In this document: positions 1 to 9,808 of the stretch, one piece after another
Layout: each line of letters opens with the position of its first letter
Position numbering within the stretch: position 1 is the first letter of the stretch
From: Dipteronia dyeriana
Lineage: Eukaryota; Streptophyta; Magnoliopsida; Sapindales; Sapindaceae
Reading direction: 5' to 3'
DNA: 64,000 nucleotides
NCBI GenBank assembly: GCA_032871835.1
Contig: CM065295.1
Location: 84,003,819-84,067,818 of the forward strand
Made by a program: the position numbers and the translations under genes
Notes under the pieces: generated by a model
The model's database searches: none
Seen by the model: only the letters and a program-made list of their open reading frames with translations
Told to the model about the DNA's origin: nothing

Positions 1-837
1 TCCTGTTTCTTTTCAGCCTTTCGGCTCAATGATTAAAGTTTGGTTGTTCAAAAAAAAACAATTAGGGATAAGTCTAGCCATCACCATTGAGAGTTGTGTC
101 CACTTATATACATATACGAGATCGTCACCTCCAATTAGTTAAGCAAAAGAGACAGAGATTGAGAAGTTCACACTAATGTATTATTTATTATCTCACTGTA
201 CTGTACTCACTTCATTGTTAAATAAAAGAATATTACTTAGTCCACCATCATTCCTTCATTCATTTCACTCATTTTTCACACGTGTGACCATTACCGAAGG
301 TACCTAACCAGACCGTAATCTATCGAGGTTATGATCTTGAGGGTGTTAGCTGAGATTCCTCACTTAGAGTGAATTTTCGGTCAACAGTATGTAAATCTAA
401 TGGTCTACATCCAACGCACTGATGAATTTATATCGGTACGAATGACTTATATATATCAAAAAAGAAATAGAGTAATACTATTTTGTTTAAATTTGTTGTC
501 CAAATTTGGAGACCAAATATTATTGCAGTATCACTAGATTAGAAAACATTCCTAAAAGAAAATTAAGAGATGATGATTGATCATTCCACTACAACACTCA
601 AGTCTCGAGTCATGCTCATAATTTTAGGAATGATAGGAAAGTACAAGAGAAAGAACATAAAAACTACATAAAAGTAAGTGTTAAGGGTTTCATACCTTCA
701 ATTTGTCACTAGTGTCAATATTCTACTTTATAGAAAGATGTAAATTTATATATATATACACTTTAAAGTATGAAAACAGATTGGACAACTACAAACATAA
801 TTGTAACCGAATATGTGAATGGACATGAACACATTGC
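1..837. other. intergenic, no gene seen
   Basis: No open frame with recognisable protein similarity. The segment around 300-460 is less AT-rich than its surroundings but I could not assign it. Around 560-620 there is a tRNA-like B-box word (CTCGAGTCATGCTC) that resembles the B-box of the SINE-like candidate near 27230, so a degraded SINE is possible here. Confidence 0.5.
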
Positions 838-983
838 TCAATGGCGGCGGTTGTACGACTTTATATAGGCATTGAAGTAAATGGAGGTCACAAAGAAGCC
901 GATGTCAAATTGCCTAGTTAAAGGGCAGGTGTTGAAGTTAACACGAGTTGCTAGCTAGTCCAAGTTTGGCAGGATATACTTTT
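838..983 (-). pseudogene. MFT exon 4 relic (internally deleted)
   Basis: Read on the minus strand this is a degraded second copy of the last exon of the MFT gene at 4315-4535. The splice acceptor and first bases of the exon are kept (around 983), about 70 bases of the middle are missing, and the C-terminal part stays in frame to a stop at 838-840. Its last 33 codons align without gaps to those of MFT: NFNT, a xFxxGxxVxxIYFN core, and NRR before the stop. An in-frame TAG interrupts the reading just upstream. Neighbouring DNA also matches MFT intron 3, so this is a truncated genomic duplication, not a processed copy. It cannot encode a PEBP protein. The call rests on alignment by eye. Confidence 0.85.
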
Positions 984-1440
984 CTATAAAAACAACGTAC
1001 AATAAGCTAACTCAAAAAAATCAAAATATGAAATTGATTTTTTTCCATAAACATCTCAACAATATGAATAAATTTTGAATATATATAATAAGTCTGAAGA
1101 GAAGCAAGATGTGGCTGGGACAAACGTGTCCCTTTCGACTTGGGTGAGACCTGTTGAGTGTACAATTAACCGGTCACCTGTTGACAATGTGATTCATACA
1201 AAAGAGAGAGGTGCCCAAGAACAAAGAAAACATACGTTACAAAAGGCATGAAAACAATGAAAAGGAGAAAAAAAAACTCTAAAAACTAAAAAACAATTAC
1301 CATAACACATGATGGGTGGAATACTTTGTGAGGTCTAGACATGTGTTTGCAAGCACCAAAATTGATTGTGTTGATCATTTGAGAAAATTGTGTTCGATTG
1401 ACGAATGTTGAAATGTTCTTTATTTTTTTTATGGAAAATG
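984..1440 (-). repeat. duplicated MFT intron 3 sequence
   Basis: Segments at about 1095-1205 and 1310-1430 match MFT intron 3 segments at about 4820-4930 / 5140-5235 and 5635-5750, in the same order and orientation as the exon 4 relic. Shared words include GATACCTGTTGAA-like and ACGAATGTTGAAAT. Together with 838-983 this defines a tandem duplication of the 3' half of MFT, shortened by deletions. Confidence 0.75.
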
Positions 1441-1451
1441 TTGAAATGCTA

Positions 1452-1588
1452 ACATAAAACAATTCGGAACGATTTTTATCTAGATTGAAGCTTGATATAT
1501 ATATTGAAAATATGAGTGCCTACATTGCCTCTGATGATATGATTTTTTACAAACACATTAACATAAAACAATTCGGAACGATTTTTAT
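1452..1588. repeat. 29-bp direct repeat pair
   Basis: The same 29 bases (AACATAAAACAATTCGGAAC followed by GATTTTTAT) occur at 1451-1479 and 1560-1588. The copies are identical, so the duplication is recent. No element ends were identified. Confidence 0.8.
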
Positions 1589-1647
1589 ATGTATCTGATG
1601 GATATTATATATATATATATATATATATGTAAATCAGACTTTTATAA

Positions 1648-1818
1648 CCAGCGGTTTTAGTGGTTCGGTACTCTTTCTCCTTAAATAATGTCTCGGATTC
1701 GAGTTTTGTGAATGGAGAAAACCTATAATGAGAGAGCGTTAACTCTTAGTGGGCTGACCCGGCTCGAAACCGGATTAGTCAGGGTCAGTGTGCCTCCGAA
1801 CACTGGTGCGTTAAGCAA

Positions 1819-1830
<12 letters not shown>
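1648..1830 (+). mobile_element. SINE-like, tRNA-derived candidate
   Basis: A roughly 180-base unit begins with a box A-like stretch (TTTAGTGGTTCGGTA near 1656) and has a box B-like word (GGATTCGAGTT near 1696). It ends in an (AT)n tract, and another (AT)n tract lies just before it. The composition is clearly different from the flanks. No clean target-site duplication was found because both borders are simple sequence. A relic of another element is possible. Confidence 0.4.
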
Positions 1831-1850
<20 letters not shown>

Positions 1851-1886
1851 ATTGTGTAAAAAAATTGAACAAACACGTAGGTTTAA

Positions 1887-3370
1887 AAGGTGAGATATGG
1901 TGAGATATGTCACCTTTTTTTATGTGTGTTGCAGTGATATCACCGCTTTAATAACTTAAGTTTAAAAGGCACCTATTATGGTGAACTACCTAAATTGCCC
2001 TTAAATAATTTATTTTTTAATCCCATTGTGTTTTCATCTACACTTTGAAAACGATAACTCTCATCTCTCACTCCAAAAAACTTGTCTCTCTTCAGATTCT
2101 GTACAAGAAGATAACCTATATTTGTGATCTTCGTTTATATATTTTTATATATTTCTGTATAGTTTAACAATGTATCCATTCATTATGATTTGTTGTCCAG
2201 TTTTTGTATGAACATGTATAAATATTTTATTTTTCAAAGGATCGAGTATTTTATTTTTGAAAATAATGTTTAGTTAAATCGAACATATTTGTAGCCAAAT
2301 CGAGTTTTTTTTTAATATGATCGAGCTCATTTTTGAAAGAATCGAACATATTTTTGAAAGAATTGAAATAATCGAGCATTTGTCAAAGGATCAAGAAATT
2401 TTCAAAAGATCGAGAAAATTGTTCAAAAGATCGAGATTTTTTTAAATGATCGAATCGATAATATTTTTGAAAGGATCGAGGTTTTTTTTCAAAGGATCGA
2501 GAATATTTTTTAAAGGATCGAGAATTTTTGTCAAATGATCGAGAAGATTTTTCAAAGGATCGAGATTTTTCAAAGGATCGAGATTTTTTTCGAAGGACCG
2601 AGATTTTTTTTCAAAGGATTGGGAATATTTTTTGAAAGATCGACAATTTTTATCAAATAATCGAGAAGATTTTTCAAAGGATCGAGATATTTTTCAAAGG
2701 ATCGAGAATATTTTTCAAAGGATCGAGATTTTTTTCAAATGATCGAATCGAAAATGTTTTTCAAAAGATCGAGATTTTTTTTTCAAAGGATCGAGAATAT
2801 TTTTTAATGGATCGAGATTTTTTTTCAAAGGATCAAGAATATTTTTTAAAGGATCCAGAATATTTTTTAAAGGATCCAGAATATTTTTCAAAGGATCCAG
2901 AAATTTTTTAAAGGATCGAGATTTTTTTTTTAGAAAATTAAGTTTAGTTAAATCGAGTATATTTGTAGCGAATTCGAACATATATTAGAAAGAATCGAGG
3001 ATTTTTTTTCCAAAGAATCAATCATATTTTTTAAAGGATCGAGAATATTTTTTTTGAAGTATTGACCAGAAAAAAAAAGCTCTGGGGGAAGCGCCCCCCT
3101 ACCCCCCATGAACTGACCGGACAGCTCGACCACCGCGAGCTCGACAGGGAGCTCGACCCACGAATGCGTCTGCGTAGCGTCTGAGTTTCAACAAAACTCT
3201 CTATCTCTATTTCATAACACTCACTGTAAAAAAAATAAATGAAAGATTTTGATTAAACAACTATTGGGGGCATTTTTGTATGTTCATCATAATATATGTA
3301 TTTTAAACATAAGTTATTAAAATAGGGACAGTGTTGAAACGTCACATTCAAAAAGTACTATTTACTTTTT
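1887..3370. mobile_element. MULE-like element, copy A
   Basis: Non-coding element with degenerate terminal inverted repeats of about 100 bases. The left end has GGTGAGATATGTCACC, then TTTAATAACTTAAGTTTAAA, then TATTATGGTGAAC. The right end carries the inverted counterpart (GTTCATCATAATA, AAGTTATTAAAATAGGGACA). Copies at 7745-9160 and 30935-31806 share both the terminal and the internal sequence. Long TIRs without a transposase suggest a non-autonomous Mutator-like element. Exact ends and target-site duplication were not resolved, so the superfamily is an inference. Confidence 0.7.
2287..3060. repeat. CGAG-periodic minisatellite inside element A
   Basis: More than 30 imperfect units of about 20-23 bases built on AAAGGATCGAGAATATTTTT. 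The open frames it creates on the minus strand (repeats of DPLKNIL) are a by-product of the tandem array and not genes. Related arrays with a different unit (CTCCGAGCTTTTTACTAAAGG) fill the same position in the two other family members. Confidence 0.85.
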
Positions 3371-4314
3371 GAGTTTATTAACTTTAGATCATTTGCCTAC
3401 CAAGAACTTTTTTAAATTTTAAAAAATGGTTTTTTAAATAACTAGCTTAAGTAGTTAGAAACCGTTATGTTAGTCTCCAAATGTTTCTACAACTTCTCCA
3501 AATGTTTCTACAACCACATCAATATTAACGTGAACTTTTTCTATTAGAATTTGACACATACTTCTGTTGTCATCTGAGACTAAATAGTTGGTCACGCAAG
3601 ATTGATATATTTATAGATGAACCTTAATTATAGCTGAAGAAATTATGAGAGGGAATTTCACCACTAACACTACACGATCAACTTGATTTGGTAGCGTTAA
3701 AAAGGTTTGATTTCAAGACGAATTGGTTTGGTGGTATAGTGTCATTTTTCTTGTAGTGTTCCTATAACTAACAATGATGTACACTACTTTTTTTAAAATG
3801 ATAAATTTGTATTTTTTTTTATAATAGGAAAAGTTTAAGAATTTAACGAGAGAACTATAACTCGAACTATATTTTTATTTACTATTAACGTTATGATGGC
3901 ATGAGAAACTTCCTACTAAACTATCTCAATTTCTATTTTTAAATTTTACTTTTGGAATGTATAATATATATATATATATAGACATTACAACATAGTACGA
4001 ATTATAACTCATATAACTCAGAGCACATAAGTAGTGACAATAATTCAGGAGACTAACATAATTGTATATACAAACACAACATGATATGTTTTTCAAACAC
4101 AAAATAACATAAAACAAAGGTTTTATTGCATATAAAAACATAAGACAATAAAGTCTATATGCACTTAAAAGGAAAAGCTTACATGCACTTGAACATAGAC
4201 ACCATATATATACGCTTCAAAAGCACGACAAAATAAAGGACAGCACCAGACATAATTGTGACATATTATGTATTATCAGGTTTCACCTGGCATGAACGGA
4301 GTTGGAGACACTAC
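3371..4314. other. MFT 3' flank, no gene seen
   Basis: AT-rich sequence between element A and the MFT stop codon, with a short (AT)n tract near 3966. The MFT 3' UTR and polyadenylation signal must lie here, but I cannot place them with confidence. Confidence 0.5.
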
Positions 4315-6930
4315 TCAACGGCGGCGGTTGGCCGGCTCCTTCTGAGAATTGAAGTAAATGGTGGCCACAGGGAGTCCGAGGTTGAAGTGCCCAGCGAAGA
4401 AGCGGGTGTTGAAGTTGGCACGAGTTGGTGGCTGCTCCACCATCCCCAGTGACGCCTTCTGCTGAAACAATACCAGTATGTAGCGGTGAATCCCCACCGG
4501 TGGCCGAGGACCCATGTATGGTAGGATCTCTTTTCCTATAAAAACAACAAATAAGTCAATTCGTAAAATTGGAAATGAAAATCTGAATTTTTCGGTAAAC
4601 TTCTAGATGGTACGAGAAAACTTATAAATTTGTAAATATATTAAGAGAAAATTTCATCCGCCTACAATTTAGGAAAATTTGTGTGCATTATTTTGATACA
4701 ATATTATTCCAAAAGTGCATAATTTCCAAATTTATAATAGAAACAACATAGTGTACAACTGGTTTCTAAAGGGAATGACACGTAGAGAGGCAGAACCCTG
4801 ACATAAATGAATCTGATAGAAAGAAGAGACACATGGAACTATGGAAGGGACATGTCCTTGTCAACTTGAGTGATACCTGTTGAATATACAACTACCCACG
4901 TGTTGACAAAGAGATGCATGCAGAGTGGAAGAACACTGACAGAAATCAATCAAACAGTAACACTATTCATCTCATTTAAAAACCCATATTTTCCTTCGTA
5001 AAACATACAGCAATATTAAATAGTTAGTGGATCGTGTGATAGGTGAAAGTGTAACCACTCACAATATGATACATGCTTTCAGATAAAAAAATATGAAATT
5101 TTAGATCAAATGTTTAGTATTATTCTTAATCTAAAGAAGAGACACATGGCAGGGATATGTCCTTGTTTGACTTGAGGTGATACCTGTTGAATTTACAACT
5201 AGCCGTGTGTCAACAAAGTGATGCATGCAAAAGAGAGAATAACCATGAAGAAAGAAACCATTCCTTCTGGGAAAGAAAAAAAAAAGAAAGGAAATTCTAC
5301 TAAAAAAAATTATACAGTTAAAAGTGTCGCACGACTCATTTAATAAATTGTTATATTTTTTTTTTATTGTCTTTTATTGAACTGTCACATTGTACATATT
5401 TAAAGGATAACTTTTTAAAAAGTGATCTTAAAAGATTTGAATCTTCTACTGATATTTTTTCTGACCTTTTTAGAATATGGGATCGATTATTGGTAAAGTA
5501 GTTGTGGAAACCAATCACATAATGAATGTTTATTTGTTACGAGATTAGATAAGGTTAGAAAAAAGATCAGATCAGTAGGATTAAAATATATCAGAAAAAA
5601 AATTAAACATCGATAAAAAAACAGTAATTGAGACACGTGGTGTGTGGAATACTGTACGAGACGTGTTGCAAACACCAAAACGAGTTGTATATATCATTTG
5701 TGGAAATTTTGCGGCCGATTAACGAATGTTGAAATTCTATTGGACATAAAATTGGGTTAATTTTTTTTTATTGTTGTTAAAAGTTTTTTGGAAGAATATC
5801 CAACCATATTGTTACAATATTAAAATAATAATATTCTGTTTGTGAACTATAAAAGTCAGTAAAAGCCAATAGTTATCACACAAACAGTTCTCAACTATCA
5901 GATAAAAATTATTTAAAAAAAAAAAAAAACTATCAGATAAAAATTATTAAAAATTAACAAAAATGCTGATTTACCGTATCATGAAAAATATTTAGATTCT
6001 GTTTAATATATATAGGTGTATATGCATACAATAAAATCATGAAAAAAAAATATAGGTTTTCACATACAGTGAAAAGCCATCATTCAAAGCAAAATTTATA
6101 TAAGAATCTGTTACTTTTCGTGATTTTATTGTATGCATGCATGTCTATATAAAATTAAATATATTTTTTGAAACAAAAGCTAAATGCTAAATATTGTTGA
6201 TACGTTATATCAGCATTCTTGTTAATGTTAAATTATTTTAATTATTTATATAACCAGAAAAAAATCCAAATCAATAATATCTATATCTTACCTCTGGTAG
6301 GGTTAGTGCCACCAGGAATGTCCAGCACCATCCTGAAAATCACAAATAAATTCCATCAAGGATTTTTACTTCTTTTTCTGTAGAAAATAGAAATAAATTA
6401 AAATATAAAAATAACAGAGAGACAAAAAAAAAAAGTAAAAACAAAGAGTGAGAGTGAGAATAATAAATAAATAGATAGATAAAATAACATATATAGACAG
6501 AAAATAAATAGATAGAGCCATATAGAGGAAGAGAGAGTGAGCTAAATAAGTAAATTTCTGACCAGTGAATCCACTCTCGCATGCTGGGCTCGCTTGGACT
6601 TGGTGCATCAGGATCGATCATGATCTGAAATACCATGCATGCATGCATGATTATTGACTACACATACATAAAAACAATTCACAAAAATGCAGCTCAAGAA
6701 AGCAGAACAAAATGGAGAGAGAGAGAGAGAGAAACCAGAGTGTAGAGCTCATCAGTGTGGCCAGTGAGAGTGATCTTTGGTGGGTTAACAGCCATGGAAG
6801 GCTTGATGTCACACCCGTTGGTCACATGCTTGGGTCCGTAGTACACAGACATGTTCACGCTAGGCACAAACATGTCGAGCACTTCCCCGATAACCCGACC
6901 CACCACCAGAGGATCCACTGAAGCCGCCAT
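4315..6930 (-). CDS. MFT: MOTHER OF FT AND TFL1 (MFT), PEBP family
   Basis: Phosphatidylethanolamine-binding protein of the MFT clade. In Arabidopsis and cereals MFT acts in ABA/GA control of seed germination and dormancy, probably through bZIP partners. Four exons: 6930-6736, 6624-6563, 6332-6292 and 4535-4315 (195, 62, 41 and 221 nt). All introns are GT-AG, and the 62 and 41 nt middle exons are the sizes conserved in the family. The product is 172 residues. It starts MAASVDPLVVGRVIG, has the anion-pocket motifs DPDAP (69-73) and GIHR (114-117), and ends KEPANRRR. Trp83 occupies the position that is Tyr in FT and His in TFL1; with the MAASVDPL start this is diagnostic of MFT. Intron 3 is about 1.76 kb and repeat-bearing. 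No lesion was seen, so the gene is probably functional. Confidence 0.96.
4810..5235. repeat. repeat pair inside MFT intron 3
   Basis: Two copies of an approximately 100-base segment (about 4820-4930 and 5140-5235) share AAGAGACACATGG, ATGTCCTTGT, GATACCTGTTGAA and GATGCATGCA. A third, more diverged copy lies at 1095-1205 in the downstream duplication. Confidence 0.75.
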
Positions 6931-7110
6931 AGATGAAAAGGCAAACTAAGACAGCAAGAGAAGACAAAAAGAAGAAGAAAATGATGTGGTTTTGAGAGTG
7001 AAGGAGAGGTAGGGTTTATATAGACCAGGTCAGTGGTTTATTGTAATATAAATGACATGCATAGGGTATCATAAAGTTGATTCAAGCAGAGTCTGCCACG
7101 TGTGTGACCC
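6931..7110 (-). promoter_or_regulatory. MFT promoter: TATA, RY-type motif, G-box
   Basis: On the MFT strand a good TATA box (CTATATAAA) lies at 7023-7015, about 90 bases upstream of the start codon. An RY-type word CATGCA is at 7056-7061 and a G-box CACGTG, extended as CACGTGTG, is at 7097-7102. RY elements bind B3 factors such as ABI3, and G-box/ABRE words bind ABI5-type bZIPs; both are known regulators of Arabidopsis MFT. A run of overlapping CATGCATG words also lies in intron 1 near 6634-6650. Binding here is inferred. Confidence 0.7.
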
Positions 7111-8014
7111 CATCTCATAAAGCAACCCCGCCCCTTTTTTGTTTCCTTGCATCAGAGGTTTCATCAGAACCGTCGATCACAAGTGAATAAAAAAAAGGGC
7201 ACCATGCAGACCCTTAGACCTTAGGACAAGGCTGAAGAGAGTTTTTGAAGTGGGTCCAGAGGGAAAATATCAGCGGTTTCTTTTGATGTATTGGTTTTAA
7301 AAGTGGACCACACACCACTGGATCACATCCTCCCTATCTCACAACTCTCACAATTTTCAAACAAGCCAGCTGTTTTGCAGAGATTCCCTATGATGAGTTA
7401 AGTGTGATTTGAATGTAGACAAATATGTGTGAGCAGTATTTCTGACCGTTAGATTATTTAGTCACGGAAACATCTTCTATGTGACAGATTGCGTTACTTG
7501 TGGAAGTGATGCCACGCGTACGATATGTAAAGGAGTTAACGCACCTAATCTTTTTCCATATGTGGTTAGGCCCGGTTCTCATGTGGCTGGGAGCTAACTT
7601 GGTGTATTTCTCCACCAATGATAGCATGCTACGTAACGGGATGTAGAAAGGTAACCTGAGAATTTGAATAAAATTAAGCAAATGCTGCATTTTATTTTAA
7701 TTTTTATTTTAGAAAATGTTACATTTCATATCATGTAATATAAGCGGAAATGGTGAGAAATGTCACCTTTTTTTTGTACGTTATACTTTTGTCACTGATT
7801 TAATAAATTAAGTTTAAAAGACACATATTATGGTGAACTATCAAAATTGTCTGAAAAGAGATCTACAACTTGTCTGAAAGTCGACGTGTTTTAGTACAAT
7901 AAGGTGTTCTGAGTCTTGTAACAATAAACTTCTCTCTCTCCAATAAATTTGACTGAAAATCGATTTACAACTTGTCTGAAAGTCGACGTGTTTCAGCACA
8001 ACAAGGTCTTTTGA

Positions 8015-8756
8015 GGGGTCATTTGTTTTTTTGTCTGAAAACTGAACAGCCCTAAATTTTTCTAATAACTGAATAGAGACTGAAATCTGAACCTGAATGA
8101 CATGTTTGTTTGTTTTTTTCTCACATCTGAATGTATTGTCAACACGTTTGTGTTTTTAAAGTAAATTGTCTGAATATAAGTAATTTTACATTTATACATA
8201 TGTTAAACAATTATACATATAATATGGAATAAAAAAAATCCAAAAATAATAATTATAGATGAACACATATGATCATGATTTTTATCTTTGATTACAAACA
8301 AACTTCATTTTTCTAAGAAAAGAGAATGTTTTTTTTTTCAAAAAATAAAAAGGACATCAGGAAAACTAACACAAAACACTATAATATATATATATATATA
8401 TCATCGTAATATCATAATAAAGTATAGATATTAAACACCAATATGCACCGTGATTAGGGTTTTTTTAAATTTTTAAAGCTATTTAAAATAAGCAATATAT
8501 TAAAATAAAGATTTCTACACCATATGTAATTTTGATGAAATTAGAAATATGTTATATATGGGGAGATATTATCGGAAGAAAAGATTTTATATTACATTTA
8601 ATGCAATTAAGTTAAAACTCGTGATTTTTTACTTTTTATTTTAATTTATTTTTTAGGATTTTTAAGTTATTTGACCACTTAAAAAAAACAAACAAAACAA
8701 CTTAATAATTATGATTCAGACCCATTAAATTTTAAGTGGAAAAAACAAACGACCCC
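8015..8756. mobile_element. Tourist/Harbinger-like element nested in copy B
   Basis: 742-bp non-coding element with terminal inverted repeats: GGGGTCATTTGTTTTTTT at the left and its inverted match AAAAAACAAACGACCCC at the right. It is flanked by a 3-bp duplication TGA (8012-8014, 8757-8759). Copy C of the host element (around 31198) has the empty site reading ...TTCTGAGTCTTG, which confirms both ends. A second copy lies at about 54040-54753. PIF/Harbinger elements normally use TWA, so TGA is a slight deviation. Confidence 0.8.
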
Positions 8757-8869
8757 TGAGTCTTGCAACACTTTATCAATTCCTTATGATTTGTTGTCTG
8801 AATCTTTATATGAACCTGAAGCTGATATTGTGAAGTTTGAACCTTTGGAATTTGAATCTCCAGGCCTTT

Positions 8870-9125
8870 GTACGCTCTATCTGAGCCTTTTTGAAGATTG
8901 TCCGAGACTTTATTTATAGTATTTGAGCCTTTGTGTAAATTATCCGAGACTTTGTGTAAAGTTTCTAAGTTTTTTTGTTAAGGATTCAAGTTTTATTGTA
9001 ATGGCTCCGAGCTTTGTTGTAATGTCTCTGAGCTTTTTAATAAATAAAGTCTCTGAGACTTTTACTAAACGCTCCGAGCTTTTTACTAAAGGTTCCGAGC
9101 CTTTTATAATTACATTTCGAATATT
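8870..9125. repeat. CGAG-type minisatellite in element B
   Basis: About ten units of roughly 21 bases on the pattern CTCCGAGCTTTTTACTAAAGG, homologous to the array at 31300-31565 in copy C and related in spacing and CGAG core to the array in copy A. Confidence 0.75.
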
Positions 9126-9554
9126 TTAAATATTGACCAGAAAAGAAAAACTCCAGGAGCTTTTGGTTTGTTTCTGTCATGTCTACATTCTTTATGTTAT
9201 TTTAGTATTGTTTCAACTTGTATAGTAATGGAGCTGTTGAATGATGACCTTAAAAAATGAATGTTTTTCAAGTCTTTTCTCGTATGATTAAATTTCATTT
9301 AAGTTTATACCGAAGTCAATAATTCCCTACATATTTGCTACTACGTCTAATATAATATATTGTTTGAAATGGAAATATTGATTTGAGTGAAAAGATGAAA
9401 AAATGAATTCAGTTTGTCTAAAGTGAAATTGTGAGTATTACTTTTTCCTAAAAATTGATTTAAAGTTACGAAAATACAGTAAAAAATAGTTTTAAATGAT
9501 TCTGTTAAAGAAAAGAGTGATGACAAACTCAAGGGTCCTTTCTAAGCAGAAAGT

Positions 9555-9735
9555 GGTGGGCTTGAATTAGGCCTCAATAATTTAAAAATGTTTTTGCTTC
9601 ATTGAGGTTGGAAATTTGGGCCATTATGGTGGGCTGATGTTACGTATTTTGGCCTGAGTTGTACTTTATGGTGGGCTGTGGTTGAGCCCACAAAAGTTTT
9701 TTATGCTCTGGTATGTATAATAACGTTAGGGTTTT
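9555..9735 (+). promoter_or_regulatory. ribosomal-protein-type promoter (site II, telo-box)
   Basis: Site II words TGGGCC (9617-9622), TGGGCT (9630-9635 and 9672-9677) and the inverse AGCCCA (9685-9690) sit upstream of a telo-box TTAGGGTTT (9726-9734). This combination is typical of plant ribosomal protein genes (TCP and telo-box factors). It lies 75-190 bases upstream of the RPL9 start codon, so the promoter has survived although the coding region is damaged. Confidence 0.75.
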
Positions 9736-9808
9736 AGAGAGTTCAGAGCAGCCGCTTAAAGAAAGAAAGAAGAAAAACCATATCAAAGACTCAAAGAGAG
9801 AGAGAAAG

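Larger units (their letters stand above)
7745..9160. mobile_element. MULE-like element, copy B (3' truncated)
   Basis: Left end GGAAATGGTGAGAAATGTCA continues into the same TIR and internal sequence as copies A and C. It contains a local duplication around GAAAGTCGACGTGTTT (near 7876 and 7978). Homology to copy A stops shortly after the shared word TATTGACCAGAAAA near 9133, so the right TIR is missing. A Harbinger-like element is nested at 8015-8756. Confidence 0.65.

Noticed and set aside
2715..3133. Minus-strand open frames rich in DPLKNIL repeats
   Set aside because: They are produced by the 21-bp minisatellite in the MULE-like element; no start context, no homology, and related arrays at 8870-9125 and 31300-31565 have other units.
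6340..6648. 102-codon minus-strand open frame over MFT exon 2
   Set aside because: Only the DPDAPSPSEPSMREWIHW part is exon; the rest is intron 2 and AT-rich text. The exon is bounded by AG at 6625 and GT at 6562.
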